From NCBI RefSeq assembly GCF_001465795.2, contig NZ_CP013659.2, positions 558,001 to 622,000 on the forward strand: a DNA stretch of 64,000 nt, given 5' to 3'. The notes under the pieces were generated by a model, which saw only the letters and a list, made by a program, of their open reading frames with translations, had not been told where the DNA came from and did no database searches. Shown here one piece after another: positions 33,952-42,152 of this stretch; position 1 is the first letter of the stretch; each line of letters opens with the position of its first letter. The position numbers and the translations under genes are program-made. This stretch comes from Planococcus rifietoensis (GTDB taxonomy: Bacteria > Bacillota > Bacilli > Bacillales_A > Planococcaceae).

Positions 33952-34374
33952 TTGGAAAACTGGAAAGCTGTGGAATTGGTCAAGGATCTATTGTTTGGCT
34001 TGGGGCTTTATGCATTGATTACTGTTGTCGGGCTATTGGTGACGATGGTGACTTCTGGCAGTTCGGACACGCTGTTATTGAACGATGACGTACGAGGCGA
34101 TATGGCGACAAGCACATTAATGTGGATGGTGGTCCCGGCTTTTCTGTTGTCATTGGGATTGGCAGCGCTGCGGCGCATCCGGATGAAAAATGCGGCGCTT
34201 CGCATCAGCATCGTCTGGGCATTGCTGCTATTGTTTTTGTATTTAGTAGCGGCTTTATGGAGCGGAATTTTCACGGTACTCATCGCTTCGGTATCGTTTT
34301 ATCTATTCTTGGCGGCCGTCTTTTTAGGGCCGATCGTCTATTCGTTTTTGAAAAAATTGCCCGCTTGGAAATAA
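33952..34374 (+). CDS. Membrane protein of unknown function, TTG start
   Basis: A 140-residue protein with four predicted helices (about residues 13-33, 50-72, 83-105 and 110-132). It starts with TTG at 33952, eight bases after GAGGAGGGA; no ATG fits. The sequence after the first helix has an acidic loop (LNDDVRGD). No family recognised. Confidence 0.7.
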   Translation: MENWKAVELVKDLLFGLGLYALITVVGLLVTMVTSGSSDTLLLNDDVRGDMATSTLMWMVVPAFLLSLGLAALRRIRMKNAALRISIVWALLLLFLYLVAALWSGIFTVLIASVSFYLFLAAVFLGPIVYSFLKKLPAWK

Positions 34375-34445
34375 AAGCACGAGTTTAGTGCTGGAAATGG
34401 AAGGGAAAAGAGGACGATACGAAAAGTTCAAGAGGGGGCGAAGAA

Positions 34446-34886
34446 GTGGCGATCCATCCACAAATCATTTTTAACGGAAACTGCAAAGAAGTGTTGTCAT
34501 ATTATGAAGGCGTCTTTGGGGTATCCGATGTTTCCGTCATCCATTACGGCGACAACCCGGGATCGAAACTCGACGAGGATTTAAAGGAATTGATCTTGGA
34601 AGCAGCGATTCCGCTCTATGACAATTACTTGCTGCTGTCGGACGCGATGCCCGGCAAACCGGCGACATTCGGCAGTAATTTCCATGTGTCCATTCGTTCG
34701 GAGCAGTTGGGTGAAATGAAAGCCGATTTCAAGAAGCTAGCAGAAAGCGGTAAAGTGATCTTCGAATTCGAGGAAAGCTATTGGAGTGAAGCGTACGGCG
34801 TCGTAGAGGACAAATTTGGCGTGCAATGGCAATTCGATTACCGCAAATCTGAAGCGGGAAACACGCAACAAAATCCCGGTGAATAA
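34446..34886 (+). CDS. PhnB-like VOC-superfamily protein
   Basis: A 146-residue vicinal-oxygen-chelate protein of the PhnB/YjdN type (MAIHPQIIFNGNCKEVLSYYEGVFG, residues 1-25 in part; C-terminal EDKFGVQWQFDY). Members are glyoxalase-like folds, often with unknown substrates. It starts with GTG at 34446 after GAGGGGGCG. Monocistronic, ending at a terminator. Confidence 0.85.
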   Translation: MAIHPQIIFNGNCKEVLSYYEGVFGVSDVSVIHYGDNPGSKLDEDLKELILEAAIPLYDNYLLLSDAMPGKPATFGSNFHVSIRSEQLGEMKADFKKLAESGKVIFEFEESYWSEAYGVVEDKFGVQWQFDYRKSEAGNTQQNPGE

Positions 34887-34888
34887 AC

Positions 34889-34919
34889 GAAACCCCATCG
34901 CTTAGGCGATGGGGTTTCT
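34889..34919. terminator. Bidirectional intrinsic terminator
   Basis: GAAACCCCATCGC-ttag-GCGATGGGGTTTC, a perfect 13-bp stem between convergent genes. Confidence 0.88.
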
Positions 34920-34933
34920 CTAGCTGAAGAGGT

Positions 34934-35104
34934 CTACCTTTGGAAATGGGATGACAGCATTTCGTATATGATGGCTGCTGTTCGGAACTCCACCCCCGTT
35001 GAAACAAGCCCGCCGACAAAACGGTTATAGAGCGTAATGGCAAAATAGAATCCGATGAACAACAGCGCCGACACGATCAACAAAATCACGAATGTTCTTG
35101 TCAT
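34934..35104 (-). CDS. 56-residue membrane protein
   Basis: A small protein with one membrane helix (FVILLIVSALLFIGFYFAITLY) and a polar C-terminal segment (EFRTAAIIYEMLSSHFQR). ATG at 35104 follows GGAGG by eight bases. It is 67 bases downstream of the 28-residue membrane peptide gene on the same strand, so the two may be cotranscribed. No family recognised. Confidence 0.62.
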   Translation of the reverse strand: MTRTFVILLIVSALLFIGFYFAITLYNRFVGGLVSTGVEFRTAAIIYEMLSSHFQR

Positions 35105-35171
35105 CTGGAGTTCCTCCATTTCTAATATATGCAACGCTTTCGCGGCAATGGACCGGCAAGTACAGCGGCAG

Positions 35172-35258
35172 CTAGAAAAATAGCAAGTTCAGCAAAATGG
35201 TCAATGCAATCGAGAGGATAATTGAAATCAATAAACTTCCCATACAGGAAATGCGCAT
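35172..35258 (-). CDS. 28-residue membrane peptide
   Basis: Minus strand ATG at 35258, eight bases after AAGGCGG, encoding 28 residues: MRISCMGS followed by a continuous hydrophobic helix (LLISIILSIALTILLNLLFF) to the stop. It is too short for standard gene calling but has a clear ribosome binding site. It could be a membrane-complex subunit, a regulatory peptide or a type-I-toxin-like peptide; nothing in the sequence decides this. Confidence 0.52.
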   Translation of the reverse strand: MRISCMGSLLISIILSIALTILLNLLFF

Positions 35259-35310
35259 AAAAAAGACCGCCTTTCTTTCAGATCGCCATCAGGAAGAGGG
35301 TGGTGGATCA

Positions 35311-35478
35311 ATGACAAGCAAATTGGATGAGCTGGTGATGCTTTTAGGTAGTTTACCCGAAAAAAGTGCGGGGCTAACCTTTCAAACCGGGGGAGGAAGA
35401 GGTATGCTATTGGCCAAGCAAAACGCGAAAAATGCCATAGCTTTGTCGAATTTTGTCTTAATTTCTTGGTTTCTTTAA
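35311..35478 (+). CDS. Doubtful 55-residue ORF
   Basis: ATG 35311 follows a GAGGGTGGTGG stretch. The product begins MTSKLDELVMLLGS and has no recognised domain. It lies in the gap divergent from the 28-residue peptide gene. Coding is uncertain because the ribosome binding site is poor and no homologue is known. Confidence 0.25.
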   Translation: MTSKLDELVMLLGSLPEKSAGLTFQTGGGRGMLLAKQNAKNAIALSNFVLISWFL

Positions 35479-35545
35479 AAAAACGGATGCTATTTTTAAT
35501 GTTTTTTGTTACAATCGTGTTACGAATAGATGTCCGGAGGGTAAC

Positions 35546-36196
35546 ATGGCTAATTACAATCAATTTTCAGACAGTAATCCGCATAATGAATCCAATCGAA
35601 TCGAAGCGGAAAAAAGCAACGAAACCGGTGCTGAACCGCCAAATTTTCGACCTAATAAAAAAGATCCAGAACGCCGCAAACTTTGGCTGAAGGCCGGTGG
35701 CGGTATTTTACTGTTGTTCATCCTATGGAATGTGTATTCCTTCGCGAGTTATGTTGCTCCGTGGAGTGATGAACGCTCTACGGAAGATGCCAAACAAGAT
35801 GAAATCCAGCAATACATTTTCCAGAGCGAGAAGAGCGAAGAAATGCTCAAAGAAGTGAGCAATTCACTTATCCGCTTGTATGACCACAACTCGCTCACGG
35901 AATTGCACATCAATGAGATGGAAGAAAAGTTGGAGCAATTGTCCAAAGAACTCGATACGGACGACCCGCGTCTTGAACAATTGGAATCCTACCATTTTGC
36001 CCAAATCGAGTTGACGCGTGAAATGACGAAAACTTTGCAGAAAAACCATGTCGAAGAAGTCCATGAGAGACTGGATGAGATCCTGGACCGCCAAAAAGAG
36101 AAAGCGGACGACAAAGCCGAAATCTTGATTTCTCTTATGGAACAGGAAGACATTAGATATGAACAGAAGGCAGACGGTTCAATTGCCTACGAATAA
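35546..36196 (+). CDS. Membrane-anchored coiled-coil protein
   Basis: A 216-residue protein: polar N terminus (residues 1-48), one membrane helix (about 50-68), then a long charged coiled coil on the far side (about 85-205: EEMLKEVSNSLIRLYDHN, EMEEKLEQLSKELDTDD). GGAGGGTAAC precedes the ATG. The topology suggests an extracytoplasmic spacer or sensor. Function unknown. Confidence 0.75.
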   Translation: MANYNQFSDSNPHNESNRIEAEKSNETGAEPPNFRPNKKDPERRKLWLKAGGGILLLFILWNVYSFASYVAPWSDERSTEDAKQDEIQQYIFQSEKSEEMLKEVSNSLIRLYDHNSLTELHINEMEEKLEQLSKELDTDDPRLEQLESYHFAQIELTREMTKTLQKNHVEEVHERLDEILDRQKEKADDKAEILISLMEQEDIRYEQKADGSIAYE

Positions 36197-36205
36197 TCCA
36201 TACTG

Positions 36206-36252
36206 GAAAAGCTCCTTCGAAACCCTGCATGGGTCAAGAAGGAGCTTTTTTC
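36206..36252 (+). terminator. Intrinsic terminator
   Basis: AAAAGCTCCTT pairs with AAGGAGCTTTTTT around an inner ACCC/GGGT hairpin. Confidence 0.85.
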
Positions 36253-36387
36253 GTGCAGGACGCGTGTAGCTCTTTGTCAAATTACTGTGTGAAAGCTTGA
36301 AATAATAGATTGAGAAAAAAGCCCTGTAATTCCAAATGCTGAAAACGGGTATAGGGGGGAAACACCTATTTCTCAAGGAGGGATTTC

Positions 36388-37251
36388 ATGGATACCCAAC
36401 AATACAAAGTGAAGGCTGGTCGTAAAGTGGATTTAGCAGACTGGCCGACACATGAAGATAAAGGAAGCGAATCCGAACAAATCGAACAGCAATTGAAGGA
36501 AACGATCGAAGAACTGAAAAAATGGCATGTGCGGCTTCATGCAGAAGAAGAAAAAGGCATCGTGGTGGCTCTTCAGGCTATGGACGCGGCTGGAAAAGAT
36601 GAAGCCATCACTTACCTGTTCTCGAACTTGACCGCCCAAGGGCTGAAAGTGACGACGATCGGAAAACCGACCGAAGAGGAATTGAAGCACGATTATTTAT
36701 GGCGCTTGCACAAAGCTTTGCCGGAACGCGGGCAAATCGGTATTTTGAACCGTTCCCATTACGAAGAAGTGATTGCGACGCGTGTCCATAATCTGCTTGA
36801 AGAAGAGCCGCTGCCCAATCACTTGATCGACGGTGAAGTTTGGAACCGTCGCTATCGCCAGATCAATGATTTTGAACGTTATATGTTTGAAAACGGTTTT
36901 CCGTTTGTGAAGTTCTTCTTTAATATTTCCAAAGAAGAACAAACCACGCGCCTGCTTGAACGCATGAAGAACCCAGAGAAAAATTGGGAGTTTTCCTTCA
37001 GTGATGTCGAAGAACGCGAACATTGGGAAGATTACCAGGACATCTTCGGGGACATGCTGACACACACTTCAACAGACCATGCCCCGTGGTATATATTGCC
37101 GGCAGACGATGAGATGTATTCCCGGTTGATCATCGCTCGGGTAATGGTGGAAATATTGGAAGGCATCAAACCGGAATTGCCAGAAATCAGCGGCGAGCAA
37201 AAACATAAGCTCGAGCATTATATCGATAAGCTTGAACAGGAAGCGAAATGA
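36388..37251 (+). CDS. Polyphosphate kinase 2 family protein
   Basis: A 287-residue single-domain PPK2 enzyme that uses polyphosphate to phosphorylate nucleotides (or the reverse). The Walker A is ALQAMDAAGKDEA (about residues 61-73) and the Walker B region is LNRSHYEEV (about 120-128), with an Arg-rich lid. The nucleotide specificity cannot be set from sequence; DAAGKD is typical of the small PPK2 enzymes. AAGGAGGGA precedes the ATG. GGGTAT at 36348 region could be a sigma-B -10 but no good -35 is present. Confidence 0.93.
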   Translation: MDTQQYKVKAGRKVDLADWPTHEDKGSESEQIEQQLKETIEELKKWHVRLHAEEEKGIVVALQAMDAAGKDEAITYLFSNLTAQGLKVTTIGKPTEEELKHDYLWRLHKALPERGQIGILNRSHYEEVIATRVHNLLEEEPLPNHLIDGEVWNRRYRQINDFERYMFENGFPFVKFFFNISKEEQTTRLLERMKNPEKNWEFSFSDVEEREHWEDYQDIFGDMLTHTSTDHAPWYILPADDEMYSRLIIARVMVEILEGIKPELPEISGEQKHKLEHYIDKLEQEAK

Positions 37252-37252
37252 C

Positions 37253-37289
37253 AAAACCCGAAGCAGCCTTGGCTGCTTCGGGTTTCTTT
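37253..37289. terminator. Bidirectional intrinsic terminator
   Basis: AAACCCGAAGCAGC-cttg-GCTGCTTCGGGTTT, a perfect 14-bp stem between convergent PPK2 and ykuI-like genes. Confidence 0.9.
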
Positions 37290-37301
37290 ATTGGCCATGA
37301 T

Positions 37302-38519
37302 TTATTGAAACAATAGGTAATCATTTTCGGAAATGAATTCGTAGCTTAAATCGATGAACAAGAAGCATTCGTCCGATAGCGGATAGCTGAATGTGCGGAT
37401 CATTTCCCCTGTTTCGATATCGGCATAGATGTCCGACAGCCGTCCCTTGTGGCTAGCTTTCATGAGCATCATGTTCTCCAGGAAATATGGGCGGAAAGCC
37501 CAATGGGAACCGATTTGCTGCGGTTCGCTTTGCCAGATGCCGGCCGTTTTCCGAAAGTTGGAGGAAACTTGCTCCCCGTCGCCGTTGCAGATATAGATGC
37601 GGAAACTTTCCGCTTTGAAATGCGGCAGTACTTCCTGGATGAACAGGTCGGCAAAGTCTGGGCTTTGCCATTTGCCCATCAAGCGCTTGAGTTTTTCTTC
37701 GGAACGGGCAGTATAGGCCAAGCGTTCGCCAACCATCGCTTTTTCGCGGTGGACGAATTCCTTTACTTTATCGCCCACGTGGATGGACAAGGAATCCGTC
37801 GTCAGCAGGGTCGGGTCCGGATGGGCCAGATAATAGCCCTGGTAATAATGGCCGCCATGTTTCCAAGCGAAATACAATTGATGGTTATCTTCTATATATT
37901 CGTATAACAGGCGTGCGCCGATGCGATGGGCGAGCATCGATAACGAATGGATGATGTCCTGGAATGCATCGGGCTGATGGTGGCGGCTGATGCTCATATC
38001 GATTTTCAGGATATGCGGCCGCAACTGCCGGATGCGGTCAATATTCGAACTTTTTGCGCCCACATGGTCGACTGCAATCTGGATGCCGTAGGTTTTGAAA
38101 TACAACAGCAAGTGATTGAGTGTATCAAAGTCATCATTGAAATCGTGTTCGGTAATTTCAAGGACAATGCGTTCGAGCGGAAAGCCGCGTTTGCGGTACT
38201 CAAGCAAGGTCTTCAGGAAATCTTCGCCGTCTCCTGCCATCAGCTGGCGGGCGTTGCGGTTGATGAACAACAGGCAGTCGCTGTTCTGAGCCAGCAATTG
38301 ATCGAGTGCCATTTCGAGCAGCCTTTGGTCCACTTCAGTTTTATACTCGTCCGGAACTTCCGGGTCGTTGAAGAATTCGCCGAGTGATTTGGTTCCGCCC
38401 GGTTCTATGTAGCGGCCGAGCAGTTCGTAACCGATGACGTCGTGTTTGACGGCGCTGATGATCGGCTGGAACACCGGCATGATTTTGTCCATATTGTCGA
38501 TGATGTCTAACGGATCCAT
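37302..38519 (-). CDS. ykuI: YkuI-like EAL-domain c-di-GMP-binding protein
   Basis: A 405-residue homologue of B. subtilis YkuI. The EAL domain covers about residues 1-250 (ELLGR at about 33; EITEH at about 120; KIDMS at about 174), and a PAS-like C-terminal domain covers about 270-400. The DDFG loop that supports phosphodiesterase activity is replaced by DHVGAKSSN, as YkuI has DNIGKESSN, so the protein is predicted to bind rather than break down c-di-GMP. YkuI has been reported to bind c-di-GMP without clear hydrolysis. Monocistronic. Confidence 0.93.
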   Translation of the reverse strand: MDPLDIIDNMDKIMPVFQPIISAVKHDVIGYELLGRYIEPGGTKSLGEFFNDPEVPDEYKTEVDQRLLEMALDQLLAQNSDCLLFINRNARQLMAGDGEDFLKTLLEYRKRGFPLERIVLEITEHDFNDDFDTLNHLLLYFKTYGIQIAVDHVGAKSSNIDRIRQLRPHILKIDMSISRHHQPDAFQDIIHSLSMLAHRIGARLLYEYIEDNHQLYFAWKHGGHYYQGYYLAHPDPTLLTTDSLSIHVGDKVKEFVHREKAMVGERLAYTARSEEKLKRLMGKWQSPDFADLFIQEVLPHFKAESFRIYICNGDGEQVSSNFRKTAGIWQSEPQQIGSHWAFRPYFLENMMLMKASHKGRLSDIYADIETGEMIRTFSYPLSDECFLFIDLSYEFISENDYLLFQ

Positions 38520-38766
38520 AATATCTCTCCTTGCCGTGCACTGTCTTGTTCTATTTTAATCTTAATTTTTCCAGCATTCAATTGCAGCTTTTGAAACACC
38601 ATTCAAATGACGAATATTCCGTGAATGAAAAGAAACTGTAAATCCAACCAGAAGTACTTGCTTTTCTATAATGGCACCCCCTATAATGTGAGTCGCTGCC
38701 TTGCCCCATCGCCTTCAACGGAATGCGGGCATCGCTCATTACCACTAGATGAACGGAGAATACAAA

Positions 38767-39609
38767 ATGGACAAACTTTACCGCCTCGGGGCAATTTTTA
38801 TTGCTTCCATTGTTATGGCGATCGCTTTCAATATGTTTTTGCTGCCACATGAAATTTTATCAGGAGGCGTTACCGGCATCGCCATGATCTTTGGTTTGCT
38901 GACACCGATTAACTCGGGAATTTGGCTGATTTTGCTCAACTTGCCGATTTTGGTCATCGGTTGGATGAAGCTCGGCAAGACTTTTATCGGCAACAGCATT
39001 TTTTCGGTAGCTGTGACGTCGATTGCCATGCTCTACATCCCAATTGTCCAAGTGACAGAAGACGCATTGTTGTCATCGGTCTTCGGCGGCGTCATTTCAG
39101 GCGCTGCAGTCGGGATCATCATCCGCTTTTACGGTTCGACCGGCGGTTTTGATGTCATCGGCCTGTTGCTGACAATGAAACGCGACATCCCGCTTGGTTT
39201 CATGGTATTCACTTTGAACAGCGGCGTCGTGTTCATCTCGGGCTTTATCTTCAACTGGGAGCTTGCGATGTACACGATGGCATCTATTTATATCACGGGC
39301 ATCGTCGTTGACCGTATCCATACGCGCCATATCAAGCTTAGCTTGATGGTCGTGACGGCAAAAGGCGATGAAGTGAAGAAGAAACTATTGACGAACCTGT
39401 ACCGCGGCATTACGGTTACGGACGGGGAAGGCGCTTATACCGGCGCCAAGGTGAAAGTGCTGCATAGCGTCATCACCCGTTACGAGCTGGCATTTGTCCG
39501 TCCCTTGATCCGGGAAATCGATCCGAATGCCTTCGTCAGCATCACCGAGACGATGGAAGTGGTCGGGAACTTCCGGCGAGATGAAAACTATAAGAAAAAT
39601 CCGATGTAA
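38767..39609 (+). CDS. YitT-family membrane protein
   Basis: A 280-residue member of the YitT family: DUF161 membrane domain with five to six helices (about residues 1-165, including LSGGVTGIAMI and YGSTGGFDVIG) and a cytoplasmic DUF2179 domain (about 190-275: GITVTDGEGAYTG). Homologues in bacilli number four to six per genome and have no firmly known function; transport is suspected. ATG at 38767 follows ACGGAGAA; the upstream ATG at 38749 contains it. Confidence 0.9.
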   Translation: MDKLYRLGAIFIASIVMAIAFNMFLLPHEILSGGVTGIAMIFGLLTPINSGIWLILLNLPILVIGWMKLGKTFIGNSIFSVAVTSIAMLYIPIVQVTEDALLSSVFGGVISGAAVGIIIRFYGSTGGFDVIGLLLTMKRDIPLGFMVFTLNSGVVFISGFIFNWELAMYTMASIYITGIVVDRIHTRHIKLSLMVVTAKGDEVKKKLLTNLYRGITVTDGEGAYTGAKVKVLHSVITRYELAFVRPLIREIDPNAFVSITETMEVVGNFRRDENYKKNPM

Positions 39610-39611
39610 TG

Positions 39612-39665
39612 GGAAAAAGCCGTCCAGAAAAAGTGCGAAGACACTTTTCGGGACGGCTTTTCCTT
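39612..39665. terminator. Intrinsic terminator, probably bidirectional
   Basis: GGAAAAGCCGTCC...GGACGGCTTTTCC with an inner AAAAGTG/CACTTTT stem, between the YitT-family gene and the GyrI-like gene. Confidence 0.8.
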
Positions 39666-39695
39666 TGCTTGCTGAATTCCTGACATCACTGGCGA

Positions 39696-40292
39696 CTACT
39701 GCGCTTCCTTAACAAACACGCGATACACCACTTCATCAAATAAAGCGCGGCCATGTCCTGGATAAATCTCGCGGTAGTGAAAGTTTCGGCGCGTTAAGGC
39801 ATTCGCCAACAGGAAATGATCGATTTTCCTGAAAGCTTCCCCGGCCGGTTCAAGCTTTTTGGAGCTGCGCAATTGAACCGATAGCCCATCTTCGAACTCC
39901 TCAAATGCCACTTCGGGAAGCAGCGGGAACTTTCGCTCTTTGTGGATCAGATTGAACGCACGGTCGATCGTATCGTTATCGATGAAATCCGGCTGGCGGA
40001 CCATCAACGAGAAAGTTGCCGGCAGCCCGTCCTGGTTTTCTGCATGGTGGAGCGTTTCCGGCGGATAAATGGAGTAATCCGCAAACCCAGGCGGACAATA
40101 GCCGTGCCCTGGCATCGCCCGAACCGCTTCCGACAGGGCAGTCAACACGCGAAGGCGTTCGTGAAAATCTTCGGACCCGATGCTTCCACGGCCGTCGATG
40201 ACGAAATAGAATTGTTTCGGAATGTGTACGGCATGGGCTTCGGGGGCAGGGGCATATAATTTTCGTTCCTCCGTTTTCCAGTCCTGCATCAT
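39696..40292 (-). CDS. GyrI-like small-molecule-binding domain protein
   Basis: A 198-residue protein of the GyrI-like/AraC effector-binding type without a DNA-binding domain (HIPKQFYFVIDGRGSI at about residues 23-38; PPETLHHA near 77). Stand-alone members bind hydrophobic cations or have hydrolase activity. GAGGAG lies seven bases before the ATG at 40292. It starts 13 bases downstream of the CapA-like gene on the same strand, so the two may be one operon. Confidence 0.86.
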   Translation of the reverse strand: MMQDWKTEERKLYAPAPEAHAVHIPKQFYFVIDGRGSIGSEDFHERLRVLTALSEAVRAMPGHGYCPPGFADYSIYPPETLHHAENQDGLPATFSLMVRQPDFIDNDTIDRAFNLIHKERKFPLLPEVAFEEFEDGLSVQLRSSKKLEPAGEAFRKIDHFLLANALTRRNFHYREIYPGHGRALFDEVVYRVFVKEAQ

Positions 40293-40304
40293 CAATTCAC
40301 TCCT

Positions 40305-41441
40305 CTATTCGCGGAATTCCAGTTCTGTCATCCAAGTGGCAAGATGGGCTTTCGTATTGGCGTTCCATTCGTCGTTGATGTCTTTCAACAATAAAACTTC
40401 AAAATCCGTAAATCCATCGTGCTGGACGAAGGTCGGGGTGAAGGCTGGATTCGTGATAGCAATGCTTGAGCCTTCTGCAGTTTCCAGTTTTTCGATATTC
40501 ACATGGGCAATTCCGCCAATCCGCCGTTCGACGCCTTTTTGCCCAGATAGGAAATTGCCGAGTGAGTAAAAGGCGAAGCTGCGGCGGCCATCTGCAGTGT
40601 CAATCCACGCAGGCGGCTGCAGGACGTGAGGGTGATGGCCAAGAATGATGTCTGCGCCATTTTCCGCGGCAAAGCGGGCGAGTTCCGTTTGTTCTTGTGT
40701 TGGCATCGGTTCGTATTCATTGCCGAAATGGAGGCTTAATACCGTCACATCGGAATGCTCTCGTGCATACGCCAAATCCTGTTGGATCAACTCCCGGTCG
40801 ATGCGATTGACTAAATACGGCCGACCGTCGGGTGTTGGAACTCCGTTGGTGCCGTATGTATAGGATAAAAATGATAAAGTGATGCCGTTGCGCTCGATCA
40901 CCGGGATGTCGGCACGCTGTTGTGCGGACAGATGAGAACCGGTTGACACCATGCCAATATTCCGCCAATGGGTGATGGCGTTCTCGATTGCCTGGACGCC
41001 GCGGTCCAAGGTATGATTATTTGCCATGGAGACAACATCGACTCCGGCATTTTTCATGGCATCCCCCAGTTCGAACGGGCTATTGAATGATGGATAGGTA
41101 GAGACACCGATTTCGCTGCCGCCGATAATGCTTTCGGAATTGGCGACGGTGATATCGGAGGATTCGAGAAAGGGCTGGATTGGCGCAAACATGGAATCAA
41201 AGTCATACGCGCTGCCTGTTCTAGCATCTTCATAAAGAGGCTCGTGGATGAGTACATCACCGATTGCCGACAAGCTCACGCGGTGGTTCCTCGCCAATCG
41301 CTCAGGCATCACCGCAAGCGGAGCAGCGCGCGCGGTGAATTCGTGCGCGGCGGAGTCAGCGGCAGATGGCTGTTCACCGCTGATAGCCAAAGTTCCAAGA
41401 GTGGCCAGGCATACGATAAACCATTTTGGTAAAGTCGCCAT
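40305..41441 (-). CDS. CapA-family metallophosphatase-like protein
   Basis: A 378-residue secreted protein (signal helix about residues 5-25, possible AxA site near 28) of the CapA/PgsA family. The domain has the metallophosphoesterase-like motifs SAIGDVLIHEPL (about 59), ANSESIIGG (about 98), SMANNHTLDRG (about 138), LHFGNEYE and GHHPHVLQP (about 268). CapA-type proteins take part in poly-gamma-glutamate handling; no pgsBC partners are nearby, so it is a stand-alone member. AAAGGAATT precedes the ATG. The GyrI-like gene follows. Confidence 0.9.
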   Translation of the reverse strand: MATLPKWFIVCLATLGTLAISGEQPSAADSAAHEFTARAAPLAVMPERLARNHRVSLSAIGDVLIHEPLYEDARTGSAYDFDSMFAPIQPFLESSDITVANSESIIGGSEIGVSTYPSFNSPFELGDAMKNAGVDVVSMANNHTLDRGVQAIENAITHWRNIGMVSTGSHLSAQQRADIPVIERNGITLSFLSYTYGTNGVPTPDGRPYLVNRIDRELIQQDLAYAREHSDVTVLSLHFGNEYEPMPTQEQTELARFAAENGADIILGHHPHVLQPPAWIDTADGRRSFAFYSLGNFLSGQKGVERRIGGIAHVNIEKLETAEGSSIAITNPAFTPTFVQHDGFTDFEVLLLKDINDEWNANTKAHLATWMTELEFRE

Positions 41442-41626
41442 GAGTCAATTCCTTTCGGGCGTCCTGCCTTAACTAGCAGGCGGGGACAGCTGGTATTCGT
41501 CAGATTGATTGATTTCAGAATACTATAACCGTGAGGAAATCACTAGGCTTTTTCTGGTTGCGCTATGATAAATAGCCTGTTTTTATCTAAGGGCACACAC
41601 GAAAACGAGCTGAAGGCGCAAATGAT

Positions 41627-42004
41627 TCACATAATGATAAAGAAATAGATGATGACCATGATGATCATGATCGACAGCATCGTGGAAATCATGCTGATGC
41701 GCAGGTTCGAGGAATAGAAGGTTTCTTGGATGATCTGCTGGCGTTTTTCCCGGTAAGTGCGCGTAGCCGTGAAAATGATGACCAGGCCAAAAACACAAGC
41801 GAAGATGCCGAGAATGATCGTAAACAAATCGACAAAGGGATTGCGTACGACGCCCATCGTGAAATGCAGGCTCGTCGCAAGGAAGCCGACACCGACGATG
41901 GAGATCGCCGTGCGGATCCAAGCGAGATAAGTGCGCTCGTTGGCAAGATGCTGCTGGGTATAAGTTAGTTGGTTTGCTTCTTTCCGATAGGATTGCCGTG
42001 ACAA
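41627..42004 (-). CDS. DUF202/YidH-family membrane protein, TTG start
   Basis: A 125-residue protein with three helices (about residues 28-48, 58-80 and 102-124). The family signature ANERTYLAWIRTAISIVGVG (about 21-40) is clear. It starts with TTG at 42004, eight bases after AAGGAGG. YidH family function is unknown. It is divergent from the Na+/H+ antiporter gene. Confidence 0.88.
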   Translation of the reverse strand: MSRQSYRKEANQLTYTQQHLANERTYLAWIRTAISIVGVGFLATSLHFTMGVVRNPFVDLFTIILGIFACVFGLVIIFTATRTYREKRQQIIQETFYSSNLRISMISTMLSIMIIMVIIYFFIIM

Positions 42005-42152
42005 GTTGTGGACCTCCTTCCACCGGCTGGCCGGTGCTTTCTTCTAGTTTACCCGAAACGGATGTGTTCTAATTAGAAACTGAGCAAGAAATGGATAACC
42101 GAAAACATAATCGGGGTATACATATATCATCACAAGTAAATGGGGAATATCG

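Noticed and set aside
38590..38635. Sigma-W promoter (TGAAAC at 38593) before the YitT-family gene
   Set aside because: The nearest CG-type box is 13 or 22 bases away, outside the allowed spacing.
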